From an uncultured Parabacteroides sp. (GTDB lineage Bacteria; Bacteroidota; Bacteroidia; Bacteroidales; Tannerellaceae), in assembly GCA_949287365.1 (NCBI GenBank), contig CASEGC010000007.1, positions 1 through 63,262 of the forward strand: a stretch of 63,262 bases of DNA. The letters are read 5' to 3'. The notes under the pieces were generated by a model. The model ran no database searches. It was not told the origin of the DNA and worked only from the letters and a program-made list of their open reading frames with translations. Of the stretch, positions 1-8,939 are shown one piece after another. Within the stretch, counting starts at the first letter, position 1. Every line of letters starts with the position of its first letter. The translations under genes and the position numbers were made by a program.

Positions 1-1439
1 CCCAGCTTTCCTTTACTACTCAACCACCGATAGAAACAACCTTCATGGGCAGCAATCACTTCCAACGGCTGTAAAGAAATTTCCTTATACCGTTTGGCCT
101 CATAATCGGAATTGGCATGTTGGAGAGCTTCATCCAACAAAGAGGCAAATTGCGTGAGTGACTCTGGAGCCTTTTCAAACTCAATCAGCCATTGATGACG
201 ACCTTTCGCCCGATCAAGCAGGAACAAAGGTGCAGCCGTATATTCTTTTATCCGAGCCCCTGTGGCTACACAGGCTTCATGCAATGCCCGGTCGGCATTG
301 TTGACCATCAGTTCTTCCCCAAACGCATTGATAAAATGTTTCGTACGTCCTGAAATCACAAACTTATACGGGGAAACTGAAGTGAAACGAACCGTATCAC
401 CGATTAAATAACGCCATAAGCCACCAGCCGTAGAAATCACCATTGCATAATTCTTGCCGACTTCCACTCCGGTCAAAGGAATAACCGACGGATTCTCAGA
501 GTCGAGTTCTGCCATTGGTATAAACTCGTAAAAGATTCCATAATCCAACATCAATAATAATGAAGGATCGGACGGATCATCCTGAATACCAAAGAAACCT
601 TCAGAAGCATTGTAGGTTTCCATATAGTGCATTTTATCGGAAGGGATAAGAGATTTATATGCTTCCCGATAAGGAGTAAAACTAATACCTCCGTGAAAAA
701 ACACCTCCAGATTAGGCCACACTTCAGTCAGATAAGTCTTCCCGCTCTTCTTCAGAATTGCCTTGATCAGGACCAACATCCACGAAGGAACTCCCGAAAG
801 ACTGTTGACATCTTCCCGCCAGGTACTTTCTACGATTGCCTTGATCTTACTTTCCCATTCATCCATCAGGATGATTTCTTTCCGAGGTACACGAACCAGG
901 TTTACCAAGGGATTCAGGTTCTGCAACAAGACCGCCGACAAATCTCCGCAATGAATTTGGGCATTTATCGGAGACGGACTATGACTTCCACCCAATATCA
1001 AACCTTTCCGGCGGAAAAAATGGCTGGAAGGATTGTTACGCAAATATAAGCAGACGGTATCGAAGCCGCCTTGGTAGTGACATTGTTTCAGTATTTCAGG
1101 AGTAACAGGTAGAAATTTACTTTTATCACTGGTTGTTCCACTACTCTTTGCAAACCAATGTACCATTCCAGGCCATAATACATTCGGTTCACCACTCAAC
1201 ATCCGTTGAATATCCCCTTTTAACTGATCATAGCACTGTACAGGGAAACGGTTTTTATAATCGTCATATCCCGCCACGTGCTTATAATCATATTTCTTTC
1301 CCCACGAAGTGTTCTTTGCCTGCTCAAGTAACCGACGGAGCTGTTGTTCTTGTATGTCTCCCGCTTCCATGGTATATCGGTCAATTCTCTTATTTCGTGG
1401 CTTAAAGAACTGATATATGAAGTCTGTCAGAAAATCCAT
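1..1439 (-). CDS. GH3 auxin-responsive promoter family protein (3' end cut by the window)
   Basis: Translating the minus strand from the ATG at 1439 gives an open frame to base 1, so about 479 C-terminally truncated residues are visible. The protein matches the bacterial GH3 superfamily of acyl-adenylate-forming enzymes. Visible landmarks are FAKSSGTTSDKSKFLP (ATP/AMP-binding loop, about residue 100), YNASEGFFGIQ in mid-protein and GGLWRYLIGDTVRF near residue 335. In plants GH3 enzymes conjugate acyl acids to amino acids; the substrate of the Bacteroidales homologues is not established. It is transcribed divergently from the phosphofructokinase gene and has its own TACCTTTG box at 1465-1472 on the minus strand. 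Family assignment is firm, biochemical role is not. Confidence 0.85.
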   Translation of the reverse strand, partial: MDFLTDFIYQFFKPRNKRIDRYTMEAGDIQEQQLRRLLEQAKNTSWGKKYDYKHVAGYDDYKNRFPVQCYDQLKGDIQRMLSGEPNVLWPGMVHWFAKSSGTTSDKSKFLPVTPEILKQCHYQGGFDTVCLYLRNNPSSHFFRRKGLILGGSHSPSPINAQIHCGDLSAVLLQNLNPLVNLVRVPRKEIILMDEWESKIKAIVESTWREDVNSLSGVPSWMLVLIKAILKKSGKTYLTEVWPNLEVFFHGGISFTPYREAYKSLIPSDKMHYMETYNASEGFFGIQDDPSDPSLLLMLDYGIFYEFIPMAELDSENPSVIPLTGVEVGKNYAMVISTAGGLWRYLIGDTVRFTSVSPYKFVISGRTKHFINAFGEELMVNNADRALHEACVATGARIKEYTAAPLFLLDRAKGRHQWLIEFEKAPESLTQFASLLDEALQHANSDYEAKRYKEISLQPLEVIAAHEGCFYRWLSSKGKL

Positions 1440-1464
1440 AGCCTATTTTTATATTCTAGGGGAA

Positions 1465-1499
1465 CAAAGGTAATTATTCTCCTTTTATTTTTACCTTTG
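1465..1499. promoter_or_regulatory. Divergent pair of Bacteroidota -7 boxes
   Basis: TACCTTTG occurs on the minus strand at 1465-1472 (towards the GH3-like gene) and on the plus strand at 1492-1499 (towards the phosphofructokinase gene). Both match the Bacteroidota -7 consensus TAnnTTTG. The upstream elements of the two promoters must overlap, so the two genes probably interfere or are co-regulated. No clear -33 TTTG was picked out for either. Confidence 0.65.
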
Positions 1500-1522
1500 T
1501 GAAGAACAAAAAGAATAACTCT

Positions 1523-2536
1523 ATGAAAATCGGAATACTCTCATCGGGCGGCGATTGCCCAGGTATTAATGCTACGATCCGTGGTGTCGGTAAAACAGCC
1601 ATCACCCATTATGGGATGGAAGTCATAGGCATTCACGGTGGTTTTTCAGGTCTGCTAAACAAAGACACAGAAGTATTGGACGAACACAGCCTGTCCGGAA
1701 TCTTAAATTTGGGAGGTACCATCTTAGGAACTTCACGGGAAAAAGGATTTCGGGAAATGCTCACCTCTGTCGATCAGGAAAAGTCCCAGTGCATCATTCA
1801 AGCCTATCAGGAATTAGGACTAGATTGTTTGGTTTGCATCGGTGGTAACGGAACACAGAAAACGACGAATCTATTGTCTGAACATGGATTAAACGTAATC
1901 GGCTTACCCAAAACGATCGACAATGACATCTGGGGAACCGAGATTACTTTCGGTTTTGATACGGCTGTAAACATTGCTACCGAAGCTATCGACCGCCTGC
2001 ATTCAACGGCCAGTTCACACAAACGGGTCATGTTGGTAGAAGTCATGGGACATAAAGCCGGTTGGATAGCCTTATTTGCCGGCATGGCCGGAGGAGCCGA
2101 TGTTATTCTTTTGCCGGAATTGGGATTCAATCCGGAAGTAGTCAACGAAGCCATTCGCGAACGTGCCCGCAAAGGGAAACCCCACTCGATTGTCGTAGTA
2201 GCAGAAGGCGTAAAACTACCTGACAAGCGAAAGGCTACCGACTTCCTGACAAAAGAAATCGAAGAAGCGACCGGTATCGAAACCCGTAAAACAGTATTAG
2301 GATACATCCAACGAGGAGGCAATCCATCTCCTTTCGACCGGAACTTGGCCACTCGTCTGGGCGGATATGCCACCCAACTGATAGCCGACAAGCAATTCGG
2401 ACGAATGGTATGTGTCAAGGACGGAGAAATCAGTTCAATCCCATTAGCCGAAGTTGCCGGTAAATTAAAACTCGTCACACCGGAACATGATCTGATCATC
2501 CAAGGGAAAAGAATGGGGATTTCTTTCGGAGTATAA
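1523..2536 (+). CDS. pfkA: 6-phosphofructokinase, group III type
   Basis: Cytoplasmic phosphofructokinase making fructose 1,6-bisphosphate. The 337-residue protein begins MKIGILSSGGDCPGINA, the phosphate-donor loop. The catalytic motif PKTIDND is at residues 129-135, with Asp133 corresponding to E. coli Asp127. MGHKAGWIAL and YIQRGGNPSPFDR follow as substrate-binding segments. The donor-site motif is GGNG with Gly110, the residue associated with ATP use, but position 130 is Lys, which is usual in pyrophosphate-dependent or mixed group III enzymes; donor preference is therefore uncertain. A GTG eight codons upstream (1499) keeps the frame but lies inside the TACCTTTG promoter box, so the ATG at 1523, behind an A-rich leader, is chosen. 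Confidence 0.9.
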   Translation: MKIGILSSGGDCPGINATIRGVGKTAITHYGMEVIGIHGGFSGLLNKDTEVLDEHSLSGILNLGGTILGTSREKGFREMLTSVDQEKSQCIIQAYQELGLDCLVCIGGNGTQKTTNLLSEHGLNVIGLPKTIDNDIWGTEITFGFDTAVNIATEAIDRLHSTASSHKRVMLVEVMGHKAGWIALFAGMAGGADVILLPELGFNPEVVNEAIRERARKGKPHSIVVVAEGVKLPDKRKATDFLTKEIEEATGIETRKTVLGYIQRGGNPSPFDRNLATRLGGYATQLIADKQFGRMVCVKDGEISSIPLAEVAGKLKLVTPEHDLIIQGKRMGISFGV

Positions 2537-2546
2537 ATGGAAAGCG

Positions 2547-2554
2547 TACCTTTG
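2547..2554 (+). promoter_or_regulatory. -7 box for the DUF4271 gene
   Basis: TACCTTTG matches TAnnTTTG and sits 26 bases before the ATG at 2580, giving a leader of about 20 bases. It starts ten bases after the phosphofructokinase stop codon. Confidence 0.6.
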
Positions 2555-2579
2555 TACCCAACTTTATAAATCAGTCAGC

Positions 2580-3302
2580 ATGTTTGAAGGGTATGTAGGT
2601 ATTCGTTTATGGAGCGGACAGTTGATGGAAGACGTTTGGTTCTCCATCCTGTTTGTTCTGTTTTTCTTATTCGCCATCCATGCGCGTATTCATGTCAAAT
2701 CATTTATCAAGATATTCCGGAATCTCGGATTCAATACATCCGGAAAAAGCAGTAATACGGACCTGTCGATTTATTACAGTAAATCGTTGCATTTCTATTT
2801 AATATTCCAAGCCCTGGCTCTTTCTTCATTAGCGATTACACAAGAAGCCTACTATCTTGGATTTCTGAACAATATAGATAAAGAAAAACTATTACTTGTC
2901 GTCGTCTCTACGTTTTTATCGGTGCTGGTCTTTTACCTGATACGCCGTATCATCTATTACTTGCTTATCTATACTTTCAGCCGGCAAGAGGTTTATCGAC
3001 AATGGGTTATCATATATAATTCTCTTATTAGCGTATGGGGTATTTCCCTATACCTTCCAGTTATCGGGATGAGCTTCCTTGGGAATTATCATTTTTGGGC
3101 CGTCTGTTTATTCATTATTTTCTATATTCTATTCCGTTTTGCAATAATTTATAAGTCGATACGTTTATTTTACATAAAAAAGTTCGATTTATTCTATTTA
3201 AGTTTGTACCTTTGCGCCCATGAAATTTTGCCCCTTTTAATAGCATATAAGGGCTTTGTTTTTTTGTATAACTTTATCGAGAAAAGTGCTTTATGGCATT
3301 GA
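2580..3302 (+). CDS. DUF4271 integral membrane protein
   Basis: A 240-residue polytopic membrane protein. Hydrophobic segments lie at about residues 20-38, 78-98, 105-125, 133-165 and 170-200, separated by short basic loops such as LIRRIIYY. It resembles the DUF4271 family, which in Bacteroidota is regularly found directly before hemD; no biochemical function is known. Its last ten bases overlap the start of hemD, and a promoter box inside its 3' part (3207-3214) can drive hemD separately. Base composition is markedly AT-rich, as is normal for a membrane protein here. Confidence 0.8.
   Translation: MFEGYVGIRLWSGQLMEDVWFSILFVLFFLFAIHARIHVKSFIKIFRNLGFNTSGKSSNTDLSIYYSKSLHFYLIFQALALSSLAITQEAYYLGFLNNIDKEKLLLVVVSTFLSVLVFYLIRRIIYYLLIYTFSRQEVYRQWVIIYNSLISVWGISLYLPVIGMSFLGNYHFWAVCLFIIFYILFRFAIIYKSIRLFYIKKFDLFYLSLYLCAHEILPLLIAYKGFVFLYNFIEKSALWH
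3207..3214 (+). promoter_or_regulatory. Internal -7 box for hemD-rnpA-yidD
   Basis: TACCTTTG lies inside the DUF4271 coding sequence, 79 bases before the hemD ATG. It matches the same consensus as the other boxes in this part of the window. If active it decouples hemD-rnpA-yidD from DUF4271. Confidence 0.45.
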
Positions 3303-4051
3303 ATATCAAGAGACTATTAGTATCACAACCCAAGCCGACATCGGAGAAGTCGCCATACTTTGATCTAGCAGAAAAATATGGAGTGGAAATCGAATTTCGT
3401 CCATTTATCAAAGTAGAGCCTTTGACATCAAAGGAGTTTAGACAGCAAAGAATATCTATTTTAGATTATTCTGCCGTAGTATTTACTGCTCGTACAGGTA
3501 TTGATCACTTCTTCCGTTTGTGCGAAGAGCTTCGTGTAACTATTCCGGAAACCATGAAATATTTCTGCATGTCGGAATCAATTGCTGTATATTTACAGAA
3601 ATACATTGTTTATCGCAAGCGTAAAATATTTTTTGGCGCCAGTGGAAAACTGGATGATTTGATTACCATTATAGCCAAACACCCCAAAGAAAAATATTTG
3701 GTTCCAGTTTCAGATGTTCATAAAGATGATCTGAGATTAAAACTCGAAGCTAAAAAGATCGATTTTACGGAGGCTGTTATGTATCGTACGGTAAGTAACG
3801 ATTTCAAAGCTGACGAAAGCTTCGATTATGACATGCTTGTATTTTTCAGTCCGGCAGGAATTTCTTCTCTCTTGAAGAATTTCCCTAATTTCAATCAGAA
3901 AGACATTCGTATCGGATGTTTCGGACCGACAACAGCCAAGGCTGTAAAAGATGCGGGATTACGTTTGGACGTAGAAGCTCCTACACCAGAAGCTCCATCC
4001 ATGACAGCTGCTTTGGAACAATATTTAAAGAAAGAATCAGGGAATAATTGA
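3293..4051 (+). CDS. hemD: Uroporphyrinogen-III synthase
   Basis: Cyclises hydroxymethylbilane to uroporphyrinogen III in tetrapyrrole synthesis (cytoplasm). The 252-residue protein shows the two-lobed HemD pattern: LLVSQPKPT at the start, VVFTARTGIDHFF near residues 62-74, and in the second lobe VFFSPAGISSLL near residue 185 and IGCFGPTTAKAVKDAGL near residue 205, the conserved substrate-contact region. HemD is weakly conserved in sequence, so the call rests on these motifs and length. The stop overlaps the region just before rnpA (start 4054), which indicates translational coupling. Confidence 0.88.
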   Translation: MALNIKRLLVSQPKPTSEKSPYFDLAEKYGVEIEFRPFIKVEPLTSKEFRQQRISILDYSAVVFTARTGIDHFFRLCEELRVTIPETMKYFCMSESIAVYLQKYIVYRKRKIFFGASGKLDDLITIIAKHPKEKYLVPVSDVHKDDLRLKLEAKKIDFTEAVMYRTVSNDFKADESFDYDMLVFFSPAGISSLLKNFPNFNQKDIRIGCFGPTTAKAVKDAGLRLDVEAPTPEAPSMTAALEQYLKKESGNN

Positions 4052-4053
4052 TA

Positions 4054-4443
4054 ATGACAGATCGCAGGTACACTTTGTCGAAAGCCGAACGCCTGTCGAG
4101 GAAACGTGACATTGACCTTCTTTTTGCGGAAGGACAGTCGTTCATCGCTTATCCTTTACGGGTCGTCTACACGGTTATAGAAGAACAACGAAGTGTACCT
4201 GCGTCTATTTTAATCAGCGTCTCCAAAAAGAAGTTCAAAAGAGCCGTCAAGCGAAATGCCGTCAAACGCCAGATCCGTGAAAGTTACCGGATCCGCAAGC
4301 AGGCGCTTTTTGAACCGCTGCAAACGACAGGCAGGTATTTGGCGATTGCCTTTATCTTCCTGGAAAAAGAATTGGCATCCTACGAAACCATGGAAAAAGC
4401 CATGGAAAAAGCCATTCGTCTGTTAGGAGAGAAAATCCAATGA
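4054..4443 (+). CDS. rnpA: Ribonuclease P protein component
   Basis: Protein subunit of RNase P, which with the M1 RNA matures tRNA 5' ends. The 129-residue protein starts [14 protein letters not shown] and carries the RNR motif [16 protein letters not shown] at about residues 64-80, the strongest family mark; it is very basic. The frame could be extended to a TTG at 4048, but that codon overlaps the hemD stop and an ATG follows at 4054, which is preferred. The gene overlaps yidD by four bases, the usual rnpA-yidD arrangement. A dnaA or rpmH neighbour, common elsewhere, is absent here. Confidence 0.93.
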   Translation: MTDRRYTLSKAERLSRKRDIDLLFAEGQSFIAYPLRVVYTVIEEQRSVPASILISVSKKKFKRAVKRNAVKRQIRESYRIRKQALFEPLQTTGRYLAIAFIFLEKELASYETMEKAMEKAIRLLGEKIQ

Positions 4444-4661
4444 AAAAGTTCCTGACGAGCTTGTTGCTCATTCCCATTTATTTCTACAAATACTGTATTT
4501 CACCACTGACTCCACCTTCTTGCCGTTATACACCAACTTGTTCGGAATATGCCGTTCAGGCATTGAAGAAACACGGACCGTTCAAAGGTCTTTATCTGGC
4601 AATCAAACGTATCTTACGCTGCCATCCTTGGGGAGGAAGCGGATATGATCCCGTTCCCTGA
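4440..4661 (+). CDS. yidD: Membrane protein insertion efficiency factor YidD
   Basis: A small 73-residue inner-membrane-associated protein that assists YidC-dependent insertion. It has an N-terminal amphipathic or hydrophobic segment ([17 protein letters not shown]) followed by the conserved [19 protein letters not shown] and [14 protein letters not shown] motifs with three conserved cysteines. It begins inside the last codons of rnpA (four-base overlap), so the two are translated together. Confidence 0.95.
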   Translation: MKKFLTSLLLIPIYFYKYCISPLTPPSCRYTPTCSEYAVQALKKHGPFKGLYLAIKRILRCHPWGGSGYDPVP

Positions 4662-4666
4662 TAAAA

Positions 4667-4699
4667 TTCCTGGCAGACTAATGATTCATCTACCAGGAA
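4667..4699. terminator. Stem-loop between convergent yidD and GNAT genes
   Basis: TTCCTGGCAGA (4667-4677) pairs with TCTACCAGGAA (4689-4699) with one mismatch and an 11-base loop. Read on the minus strand the stem is followed by a short TTTT run, so it best serves the GNAT gene. On the plus strand it lacks a good T run. Confidence 0.6.
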
Positions 4700-4705
4700 C
4701 AGTAC

Positions 4706-5248
4706 TTACGCTTGTAAAAGTTTCAACGGCTCTTTATAGACTTTTTCCTTGATCAGTCGGATACATTCCTGAATATCCGGATGTGGGCCTGTACCTAAAA
4801 TCCATAGCGGGCAACTATCTTCCTCTTTCCGATAAGAAGGCTGCACATAATCTTTATAAATCACCTGAAAGCCATTTCGCTCATAAAAACCGATGCGTCG
4901 GACAGCCATCGCTTCGACAGCCGGTTCTGCTTCCAGTATCTGTAATTTCGGAAGATGATTTTTCCAATAATCCAGAATCTGCTGACCGATCTTTCGATTT
5001 CTCATTTCCGGAAAGACAGCCAGATGCTCCATGTAATAAAACTCACCCAAATCCCAGAATACGGACAATCCACATAATTCTCCATTCTCTTCTACTGCGT
5101 TAAACGACATCTCCGGAACGGTCTCAATCATCCGGAACAGTTGTTTTTCGTCCCGACGTTCTTCCTCCGGGAAAGAAAGAATGTACAAATCCATCAACCG
5201 GGATAAATCCGGGTCATTCACCTGTGTAATTCGTCTCAGTTGTATCAT
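4706..5248 (-). CDS. GNAT-family N-acetyltransferase
   Basis: A 180-residue protein with the GNAT fold pattern: MEHLAVFPEMRNRKIGQQIL at about residues 73-92 contains the acetyl-CoA pyrophosphate-binding R/Q-x-x-G-x-G/A-like turn (RNRKIGQQIL), and AVRRIGFYERNGFQVI near residues 115-130 is the usual beta6-beta7 region. The substrate cannot be told from sequence. It is a single-gene unit, convergent with yidD and divergent from parC, with a TATATTTG box just upstream on its strand. Confidence 0.85.
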   Translation of the reverse strand: MIQLRRITQVNDPDLSRLMDLYILSFPEEERRDEKQLFRMIETVPEMSFNAVEENGELCGLSVFWDLGEFYYMEHLAVFPEMRNRKIGQQILDYWKNHLPKLQILEAEPAVEAMAVRRIGFYERNGFQVIYKDYVQPSYRKEEDSCPLWILGTGPHPDIQECIRLIKEKVYKEPLKLLQA

Positions 5249-5267
5249 AAAAAACTATTTTAGTGCT

Positions 5268-5275
5268 CAAATATA
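5268..5275 (-). promoter_or_regulatory. -7 box for the GNAT gene
   Basis: TATATTTG on the minus strand, 20 bases before the ATG at 5248, matches TAnnTTTG. Confidence 0.55.
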
Positions 5276-5357
5276 GCCAAAAACCTTGAATAATTTTGTA
5301 TATTTACACCCAGTTTATTAAAATGGGTAAATTGAAAGGAAAGCCAGAATAATAGAT

Positions 5358-8093
5358 ATGAGACCTGAAGACATCGATAAAAACAACATATCCGAACAAG
5401 ACGAGCCGAGCACAAACGAAGCCCAAGAAACATCGTCTCCAGCAAATGAAGGAAATGAAATCAGTGAAGAACATTCGGAATATAAAATACCAGATAAATC
5501 ATCAGACCGAATCACGCATCATCTTTCCGGCATGTACCAAAGCTGGTTTCTCGACTATGCTTCGTATGTGATACTGGAACGCGCCGTGCCTCATATCAAT
5601 GATGGATTAAAACCTGTACAGCGCCGTATCTTACATTCCATGAAGCGACTGGACGATGGCCGTTATAACAAAGTGGCTAATATCGTAGGTCATACCATGC
5701 AGTTCCATCCGCATGGCGACGCTTCCATCGGAGATGCGCTGGTTCAATTAGGGCAAAAAGATCTGTTGATTGACTGTCAGGGAAACTGGGGTAATATTCT
5801 GACGGGCGACAGTGCAGCTGCGCCTCGTTATATTGAAGCCCGCCTTTCCAAATTTGCCCTGGAAACGGTATTTAATCCAAAGACAACCCAATGGCAAGCT
5901 TCCTACGATGGCCGTAATCGTGAACCGGTTACGCTTCCGGTCAAATTTCCTTTGTTACTGGCCCAAGGCGTAGAAGGAATTGCCGTCGGACTTTCATCCA
6001 AGATTCTTCCGCATAACTTCAATGAACTATTGGATGCCTCTATTTCGTACCTGAAAGGAGAGGAGTTCGCTTTGTATCCGGATTTCCAGACAGGAGGCTA
6101 CATCGATGTAAGCAAATACAACGATGGCGAACGGGGCGGATCAGTCAAAATCCGGGCCAAGATCAGCAAGCAGGATAACAAGACACTGGTAATCTCAGAG
6201 ATTCCGTACGGAAGAACGACTTCTTCGCTCATCGAATCAATCTTAAAGGCAAACGACAAAGGCAAGATCAAGATCAAGAAAGTAGACGACAATACCGCCA
6301 AGAATGTCGAAATTCTGGTACATCTGGCGCCCGGCGTATCGTCCGACAAGACGATTGATGCCTTATATGCCTTCACCGATTGCGAGATCAGTATTTCTCC
6401 CAACTGCTGTGTCATCAAAGACGACAAGCCGCATTTCCTGACCGTAAGCGATGTCTTAAAACATTCGGCCGACAATACCTTGTCGCTGCTGCAAAAAGAG
6501 CTGGAAATCGAAAAAGGAGAATTAGAAGAGACCTTGTTCTTTGCTTCTTTGGAGAAAATATTCATCGAGGAACGCATCTACAAGGACAAAGAATTTGAAC
6601 AGGCAGCATCGATGGACGAAGCAATCGCCCATGTAGATATGCGTCTGACTCCATTTAAGCCCAATTTCATCCGCGAAGTAACCCGAGATGATTTATTGAA
6701 GCTGATGGAAATCAAAATGGCCCGTATCCTGAAATTCAATACGAAGAAATGCGAAGAACAGATCCTGCAAATCCAGACTGACATTGCCCGCATTCAGGAT
6801 CATCTGGCTCATATCGTGGATTATACAATCCAATGGTTCCAGATGCTGAAGGAAAAATACGGCAAGCAATATCCTCGTCTGACGGAGATCCGCAACTTCG
6901 ATACCATTCAGGCAACTAAAGTGGCCGAAGCCAATGAGAAATTATATATCAACCGGGCAGAAGGATTTATCGGTACTTCCCTGAAGAAAGATGAATTTGT
7001 ATGCAACTGTTCAGATATCGATGATATTATCATTTTCTATCGTTCCGGTATTTATAAGATTGTCAAGGTATCAGAAAAGATGTTTGTCGGAAAGGATATT
7101 ATCTATCTGAACGTATTCAACCGCAACGATAGCCGGACAATCTACAACGTGATTTACCGTGACGGTAAGATGGGTTCTAACTTCATCAAACGTTTTGCCA
7201 TCGGAGGTATCACACGCGATCGGGAATACAACCTGACCAAAGGAACAGAAGGCTCGCGTATCTTGTATTTCAGTGCCAATACCAATGGAGAAGCCGAAAC
7301 GGTAAAAGTAATCTTAAAACCGAAGCTGCGCCAGAAACTGCTGATGTTCGAAAAGGACTTCAGTACGATTGCTATCAAAGGCCGTGGATCAATCGGAAAC
7401 ACACTGACGAAAGCCGAAATCCACAAAGTGGTATTAAAGCAACGGGGAAGTTCGACTTTAGGCGGACGCATGGTTTGGTTTGACCGGGATGTATTACGAT
7501 TGAACTACGACGGAAGAGGAGAAGAATTGGGCGAGTTCCAAAGCGAAGACCAGATTCTCGTGATCCGCCGCAATGGAGAATATTATACAACCAACTTTGA
7601 CCTGAGCAATCACTACGAAAGTGATATCCTTGTCATTGAGAAATTCCAGCAAACCAAAATATGGACAGCGGCTTATTATGAGGCAGAACACAAAGCGCCT
7701 TATCTGAAACGCTTCTATCTGGAAGCAGGGAACCGAAGAAATTTATTGGGTGACAACCCGAAGAACAGCATATATCTGTTGACCGACGAATGTTATCCCC
7801 GCATTGAAATTATCTTTGGCGGTATTGACAGCTTCAGAGAACCGATCATTGTTGAAGCCGAAGAGTTTGTCGTTGCCCGAGGCGTTAAAGCCCGAGGAAA
7901 ACGACTCACGACACATCAGGTAGAGACCATCAACGAACTGGAGCCAACCCGATATCCGGAAACTCCCAAAGAATCAGAACCGGAAGAAACGACCGAACCG
8001 GAAACAGTTACTACCGAAACACCCGAAAATCCGGAAGATGTAAGGGATGAAATTATGGGACAGATGAAGTTATTTAAAGATGATGATGTATAA
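5358..8093 (+). CDS. parC: DNA topoisomerase IV subunit A
   Basis: Cleavage and religation subunit of the type IIA topoisomerase that decatenates daughter chromosomes. The 911-residue protein has an acidic leader of about 50 residues, then the winged-helix and tower domains: YASYVILERAVPHINDGLKPVQRRIL, HPHGDASIGDALV, and AAPRYIEARLSKFA with the DNA-linking Tyr158. The C-terminal part (from about residue 520) is a divergent beta-pinwheel without a gyrase GQRGGKG box, which favours ParC over GyrA. The tail is rich in Glu, Pro and Thr. Only a near-match promoter (TATATTTA, 5299-5306) is visible upstream. The 3' end overlaps the DUF3316 gene by 14 bases. The partner parE is not in the window. Confidence 0.93.
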   Translation: MRPEDIDKNNISEQDEPSTNEAQETSSPANEGNEISEEHSEYKIPDKSSDRITHHLSGMYQSWFLDYASYVILERAVPHINDGLKPVQRRILHSMKRLDDGRYNKVANIVGHTMQFHPHGDASIGDALVQLGQKDLLIDCQGNWGNILTGDSAAAPRYIEARLSKFALETVFNPKTTQWQASYDGRNREPVTLPVKFPLLLAQGVEGIAVGLSSKILPHNFNELLDASISYLKGEEFALYPDFQTGGYIDVSKYNDGERGGSVKIRAKISKQDNKTLVISEIPYGRTTSSLIESILKANDKGKIKIKKVDDNTAKNVEILVHLAPGVSSDKTIDALYAFTDCEISISPNCCVIKDDKPHFLTVSDVLKHSADNTLSLLQKELEIEKGELEETLFFASLEKIFIEERIYKDKEFEQAASMDEAIAHVDMRLTPFKPNFIREVTRDDLLKLMEIKMARILKFNTKKCEEQILQIQTDIARIQDHLAHIVDYTIQWFQMLKEKYGKQYPRLTEIRNFDTIQATKVAEANEKLYINRAEGFIGTSLKKDEFVCNCSDIDDIIIFYRSGIYKIVKVSEKMFVGKDIIYLNVFNRNDSRTIYNVIYRDGKMGSNFIKRFAIGGITRDREYNLTKGTEGSRILYFSANTNGEAETVKVILKPKLRQKLLMFEKDFSTIAIKGRGSIGNTLTKAEIHKVVLKQRGSSTLGGRMVWFDRDVLRLNYDGRGEELGEFQSEDQILVIRRNGEYYTTNFDLSNHYESDILVIEKFQQTKIWTAAYYEAEHKAPYLKRFYLEAGNRRNLLGDNPKNSIYLLTDECYPRIEIIFGGIDSFREPIIVEAEEFVVARGVKARGKRLTTHQVETINELEPTRYPETPKESEPEETTEPETVTTETPENPEDVRDEIMGQMKLFKDDDV

Positions 8094-8937
8094 AATCCTT
8101 ACTTGCCTGTTGCTGTTGTTCTTTGCCAATCCAGTCTTCTCGGAAGAAGGAGAGAAGCAAGAGCCTATCAACACGGCAACACTTATAGGTATTGGCGGAT
8201 ATAACCTGATGGATACGTATCTGACGCCCGGAAGCCGGATTCCTTATACCGGCTGGGGCATTCGCGTAATGAACGAACGGATGAAAATGACTCGTCTGGC
8301 AGACCATCGTATTTCACGCCAACAAGTCTTCAATGCAGATATAGCCAGTACGCAAAACGGAGCAGGCACGACACAAGCCTTCAGCGGCTTTCTGGATTAT
8401 ACGTTGGGATATCACTATCACTTCAATCCGATTCCGGCTTTAAAGCTGCTGGCAGGTGCCTCTGTGCACGCCATGGGCGGATTTATCTACTGTGTCCGAT
8501 CCAGCAATAACCCGGCTTCAGCCAAAGCAGATCTCGATCTGAATCTATCAGCACAAGCTATCTATAACTTCCGTATCCGGAATTATCCGCTCACTTTGCG
8601 GTATCAGATGGAAATACCTTTCATCGGGATTCTTTTCTCTCCTCATTACGGACAATCTTACTACGAGATATTCGACCGTGGAAATAAATCGGGAATCGTT
8701 CCGTTTACTTCTTTCCATAACAAACAGGCTATGAAGAATTATGTGACTATTGATTTCCCCATCGGGAAATTCACTTTCCGGGCAGGTTACCTGAACAGTT
8801 TATATTATCTGGATGTTAACCAGATTCAGAGCCATATCCGGTCACATTCCTTCGTCATTGGTTTTGTGAGAGAATTTATATCTTTTGGCGGTCGGAAAAT
8901 GCAACAGGAATCAAAACATAACAGCGTATTTTATTGA
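8080..8937 (+). CDS. DUF3316 family secreted protein
   Basis: A 285-residue protein with a signal peptide (MMMYKILTCLLLLFFANPVFSE, cleavage about residue 21). The remainder alternates short hydrophobic and polar segments with many aromatic residues and ends in an aromatic residue (HNSVFY), as expected for an outer-membrane beta-barrel, though this is inference. It resembles DUF3316, which often follows parC in Bacteroidales. The start overlaps the parC end by 14 bases, and the stop overlaps the region just before the S41 protease, so parC, this gene and the protease look like one transcription unit. Confidence 0.7.
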   Translation: MMMYKILTCLLLLFFANPVFSEEGEKQEPINTATLIGIGGYNLMDTYLTPGSRIPYTGWGIRVMNERMKMTRLADHRISRQQVFNADIASTQNGAGTTQAFSGFLDYTLGYHYHFNPIPALKLLAGASVHAMGGFIYCVRSSNNPASAKADLDLNLSAQAIYNFRIRNYPLTLRYQMEIPFIGILFSPHYGQSYYEIFDRGNKSGIVPFTSFHNKQAMKNYVTIDFPIGKFTFRAGYLNSLYYLDVNQIQSHIRSHSFVIGFVREFISFGGRKMQQESKHNSVFY

Positions 8938-8939
8938 AG

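Noticed and set aside
1499..1522. GTG start for the phosphofructokinase
   Set aside because: The GTG is part of the TACCTTTG promoter box and would lie upstream of the expected transcript start; the ATG at 1523 begins the conserved donor loop.
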